Source: Polyangiaceae bacterium (GTDB lineage: Bacteria > Myxococcota_A > Polyangia > Polyangiales > Polyangiaceae). From it: 43,780 nucleotides of DNA. Below are positions 41,528 through 43,780 of the stretch, one piece after another (the first letter of the stretch is position 1; every line of letters starts with the position of its first letter). The position numbers and the translations under genes are program-made. The stretch spans positions 1-43,780 of the forward strand of contig JAPYTK010000019.1 in NCBI GenBank assembly GCA_029941785.1. The letters are read 5' to 3'. The notes under the pieces are model-generated. The model was given only the letters and a program-made list of their open reading frames with translations, was not told where the DNA came from and made no database searches.

Positions 41528-43015
41528 GTGGCCACTCCGCACGCCGGTCTTGATCGCGTCGCGCTCAACCAAACGCGGTTGCGCACACCGGGTTTACTAC
41601 TCGATGCAAAAGGTGTCGCGCTCGGAGCGCAGGGGCTCGTTCTCCTGCCAACGCTCGATCGCCTCGTCACGTTGCTCGCCGTCCACACGAGTCACGCCTC
41701 CCTGCAATCTCTGATTGGCACGCTCTCCATTGACATCGTCAAGTCTTCGCTTGGCCACCGGGAGGTGGCCATCCGCTTTGACGCCGACGGAACAGATCGC
41801 ATGGATCAGATCGCGGAGAGCGCCCGTCTGGCGGGAGGGTTCACCTTCACCGGGAGCGGGCGCCATTTCGTGCAGTACCGCGATGCCGGAGCCCCCTTCG
41901 GATATGACGTCCGTCAGATCACGCCCAACGAGGCTCAACTGTCGCTCAGTCATTCGCAGTTCGAACAACAATTCGCGATCGAACGAGCCATCGGCCTAGG
42001 GTCTCTCTTGCTCAAGCTCGAGCCGCGCCTCGCACCCGATTCGGTCGATCGACCGGGCGGGCGCTGGCTTTGCACGGAACGGGGCCTTGGGGCTGCGCTC
42101 ATTCACTACTTCGTCCGTTCGCGGGTCGACGCCGAAGTCGGCGTGGCTCAGTGGCCGCCGGCATCCGCTTTCGATGAACTACCCGTCGAACGTTATTTGT
42201 TTCGGCTCGAAGCGATCCCCGATCGTATGCTTAACATGTTGAGAACGACACCGGGCATCGACATCTACTCCGACGCCGCGCCAGGCTGCGCAGTCGAATT
42301 GGGCTACGAACACCCCGTGAACCTGCGCGCCTGCCCCGTCTTCGACAAGTCGGGACTCGTGCTGCTCCGGGGCCGTGGCACCCCTCCTCTGGTGATGGAC
42401 AAACTGCCTCAACTCGGTGCGGTCGCGGCCTTTGGCGCCGTGAAACTACACGGTCATGAGGCTCATCGAGCAACGAGTGATGGCGTCACCCAGAATGTCC
42501 AGGTGCCGCTCCGGGTGCAAACCGGAACCCGCGCCTGGCGCTCGATCGTCGCGACGCGGATCCGGCGCGAGGAGCTCGGCGTGTTGCGACTCATCGCGTA
42601 CCGGCTCAGCCAATCGCAGCTTCGTCGCACCTTGATCGCTCTGACGTCCCATGGTGCCTTCCTGTTTTCGGAGCAAGGGATCGACTCGGTGCCTATCGGC
42701 GAACTCTTCTCGCGGGTGCACGAGCACGTTTTCGTCAGCGCCGGTCATCGTGTGGTGCCCGATGTCGCTCCCGACGTCCTGTTCGCAGCGCTCGGCTCGC
42801 CGGCAAACGAGTTCGTGTTCATCGACCGTGAAGGTCAGAGAATTGGGGTCGACAAAGAGAGCTTCGTGACGCTCGAGCAAGCCCTACTGAGCGCAGAGAA
42901 GTGGCAACACACCACAGCCGAGCAAGTCGCGCGCGTCGTCTCCACACAACTTCCGACCTTGCAGCTCGAGTCGGTTGGGCTGCGTCCTATGCAGGACCTG
43001 GAGAGCCTCGAGTAG
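41528..43015 (+). CDS. Unknown 495-aa protein, first of an unrecognised pair
   Basis: GTG start at 41528; GGAG lies too close to it to be a good ribosome site, so the start is uncertain. No signal peptide or membrane helix. It looks like a mixed alpha/beta soluble protein. Notable stretches are TPGLLLDAKGVALGAQGLVLLPTLDRL near the N-terminus, RMLNMLRTTPGIDIYSDAAPGCAVELGYEHPVNLRACP near 230-270, and repeated LPQLG/VAAFGAVKL elements. The segment near 330-390 (RSIVATRIRREELGVLRLIAYRL) is basic and helical. I do not recognise the family. It could be one of the core proteins of the MoxR-vWA-beta-propeller ternary systems that myxobacteria often carry, but this is a guess. The next gene starts one base after its stop. 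Confidence 0.8.
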   Translation: MATPHAGLDRVALNQTRLRTPGLLLDAKGVALGAQGLVLLPTLDRLVTLLAVHTSHASLQSLIGTLSIDIVKSSLGHREVAIRFDADGTDRMDQIAESARLAGGFTFTGSGRHFVQYRDAGAPFGYDVRQITPNEAQLSLSHSQFEQQFAIERAIGLGSLLLKLEPRLAPDSVDRPGGRWLCTERGLGAALIHYFVRSRVDAEVGVAQWPPASAFDELPVERYLFRLEAIPDRMLNMLRTTPGIDIYSDAAPGCAVELGYEHPVNLRACPVFDKSGLVLLRGRGTPPLVMDKLPQLGAVAAFGAVKLHGHEAHRATSDGVTQNVQVPLRVQTGTRAWRSIVATRIRREELGVLRLIAYRLSQSQLRRTLIALTSHGAFLFSEQGIDSVPIGELFSRVHEHVFVSAGHRVVPDVAPDVLFAALGSPANEFVFIDREGQRIGVDKESFVTLEQALLSAEKWQHTTAEQVARVVSTQLPTLQLESVGLRPMQDLESLE

Positions 43016-43780
43016 TGGACCTTGGACAACGCGCAGAACGCCTTGCAACGGAGTTGATTGCGCCGCTGCTCACCGGCGGAACCGTCAAGCTGCAATACCC
43101 TTTCGGCAGTGCACTGTGCGGGCAGCTCGGTCCTCATCGGCAGATCGTCGATGCGGAACTTCGCCACACGGTCGCCGAGGCCCGCCTCCAAGCGGCCCGC
43201 AAACTCTTGCCGACCGACAGCCTCCCGGAGCTTGGCGCCGCAGAGTGGACGCTGGCCGCAGCGCTCAACGATTTGCTGCAAATCACAAATCACGAACTGT
43301 CGGGCTTCGCTACGCGAGGCTATCACGAGGAGTTGGGTGCTCAGATCCGCCACGTCGCCAAGAACGTGTCTCCGGTCAGCAACCTAGGAGAAGCGATCGC
43401 TCGGTACGCGACGTTCAGCCGCGTATTCGAGCTCGTGCGACACGACACGACGGTCTCGTGGTGGACCGGTCATAAGCAATTCCGCGGTCAGCCGGCCTCG
43501 AGACGCCTGCTGTTGTGGAAAAACGTCCTCAACCTGACCACGGTAAAAGTTCAGGTCGATTTTCAGAGCTTGGTGAACGACCTTCCTTATGTCGACGGGC
43601 AGCTGTACTCCGATGCGGCCGGCTGCTGGATCGGCTGTTCGCCCCTCACCGACCTCGCGAACGCCCACCGTGCCCTGCCCGCTTTCGTTTGGACACCGGC
43701 CGCCATCAGCGTCATTGCCACCCTTGATGGTCACAATCTTGCTCTGCGGGCAATCCAACACGACGCGACCAACATCCGGG
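43016..43780 (+). CDS. Unknown protein, second of the pair (3' end cut by window edge)
   Basis: At least 255 residues from a GTG at 43016, directly after the TAG of the preceding gene; GGAG lies inside the end of that gene. The frame is open to the window edge. The N-terminal 110 residues contain a helical segment (AAEWTLAAALNDLLQITNHEL). Later comes a Trp-rich region (TVSWWTGHKQFRGQP, RRLLLWKNVLNL) and ALPAFVWTPAAISVIAT. No family recognised. The tight junction says it works with the 495-aa protein. Confidence 0.75.

Overview
The window looks like chromosome of a myxobacterium-type organism (Polyangia/Polyangiales most likely). This rests on high GC, two Hanks-type Ser/Thr kinases (one fused to an ATPase/TPR module), Gly/Ser-rich lipoproteins with Cys-rich repeats, a DUF4215-like repeat lipoprotein, and tandem vgrG genes. 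It is an inference from gene content; no rRNA gene is present.

Region 1 (1-10689) is an orphan type VI secretion island. Four minus-strand genes, closely packed, encode a 374-aa protein with a duplicated end domain and three VgrG spike proteins. The last VgrG carries a large insertion and runs off the left edge. A HEAT-like 657-aa protein resembling TIGR02270 is divergent. No T6SS sheath, baseplate, membrane-complex, ClpV or PAAR gene is visible, so the spikes would depend on a machine encoded elsewhere. An ADP-ribosylglycohydrolase (10703-11710) lies convergent to the island.

Region 2 (10703-21078) is a long minus-strand run. Read in transcription order it is nth, yajC, secD, secF, recJ, mlaF, mlaD, a Cys-rich lipoprotein and the ADP-ribosylglycohydrolase. 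It combines the Sec accessory complex, DNA repair, and a lipid-transport ATPase plus MCE protein without an MlaE permease.

Region 3 (21109-24884) is plus strand: a tRNA-Val(GAC) with a plausible promoter, thrS, infC and an anchored PDZ protein whose start overlaps infC. The usual rpmI-rplT do not follow infC.

Region 4 (24803-35596) mixes a tail-anchored Ser/Thr kinase, a PutP-like sodium/solute symporter, a possible 40-aa membrane peptide, a Uup-like ABC-F ATPase, a glutaredoxin/GST-fold protein, an unknown Pro-rich protein, and a 1288-aa kinase/degenerate-cyclase/ATPase/TPR signalling protein.

Region 5 (35597-43780) is accessory: a lipoprotein with 36-bp coding repeats, a 2-oxoglutarate hydroxylase divergent from a GT4 glycosyltransferase, a 59-aa ORF, a YiiX-type lipoprotein hydrolase, a P-domain lipoprotein, an 87-aa membrane protein with a predicted leaderless transcript, and a pair of unrecognised genes (41528-43780, open at the right edge) that is the best candidate for an undescribed system. 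No stretch over 300 bases lacks a gene; the longest is 31489-31729. No CRISPR array, insertion sequence or rRNA was seen.
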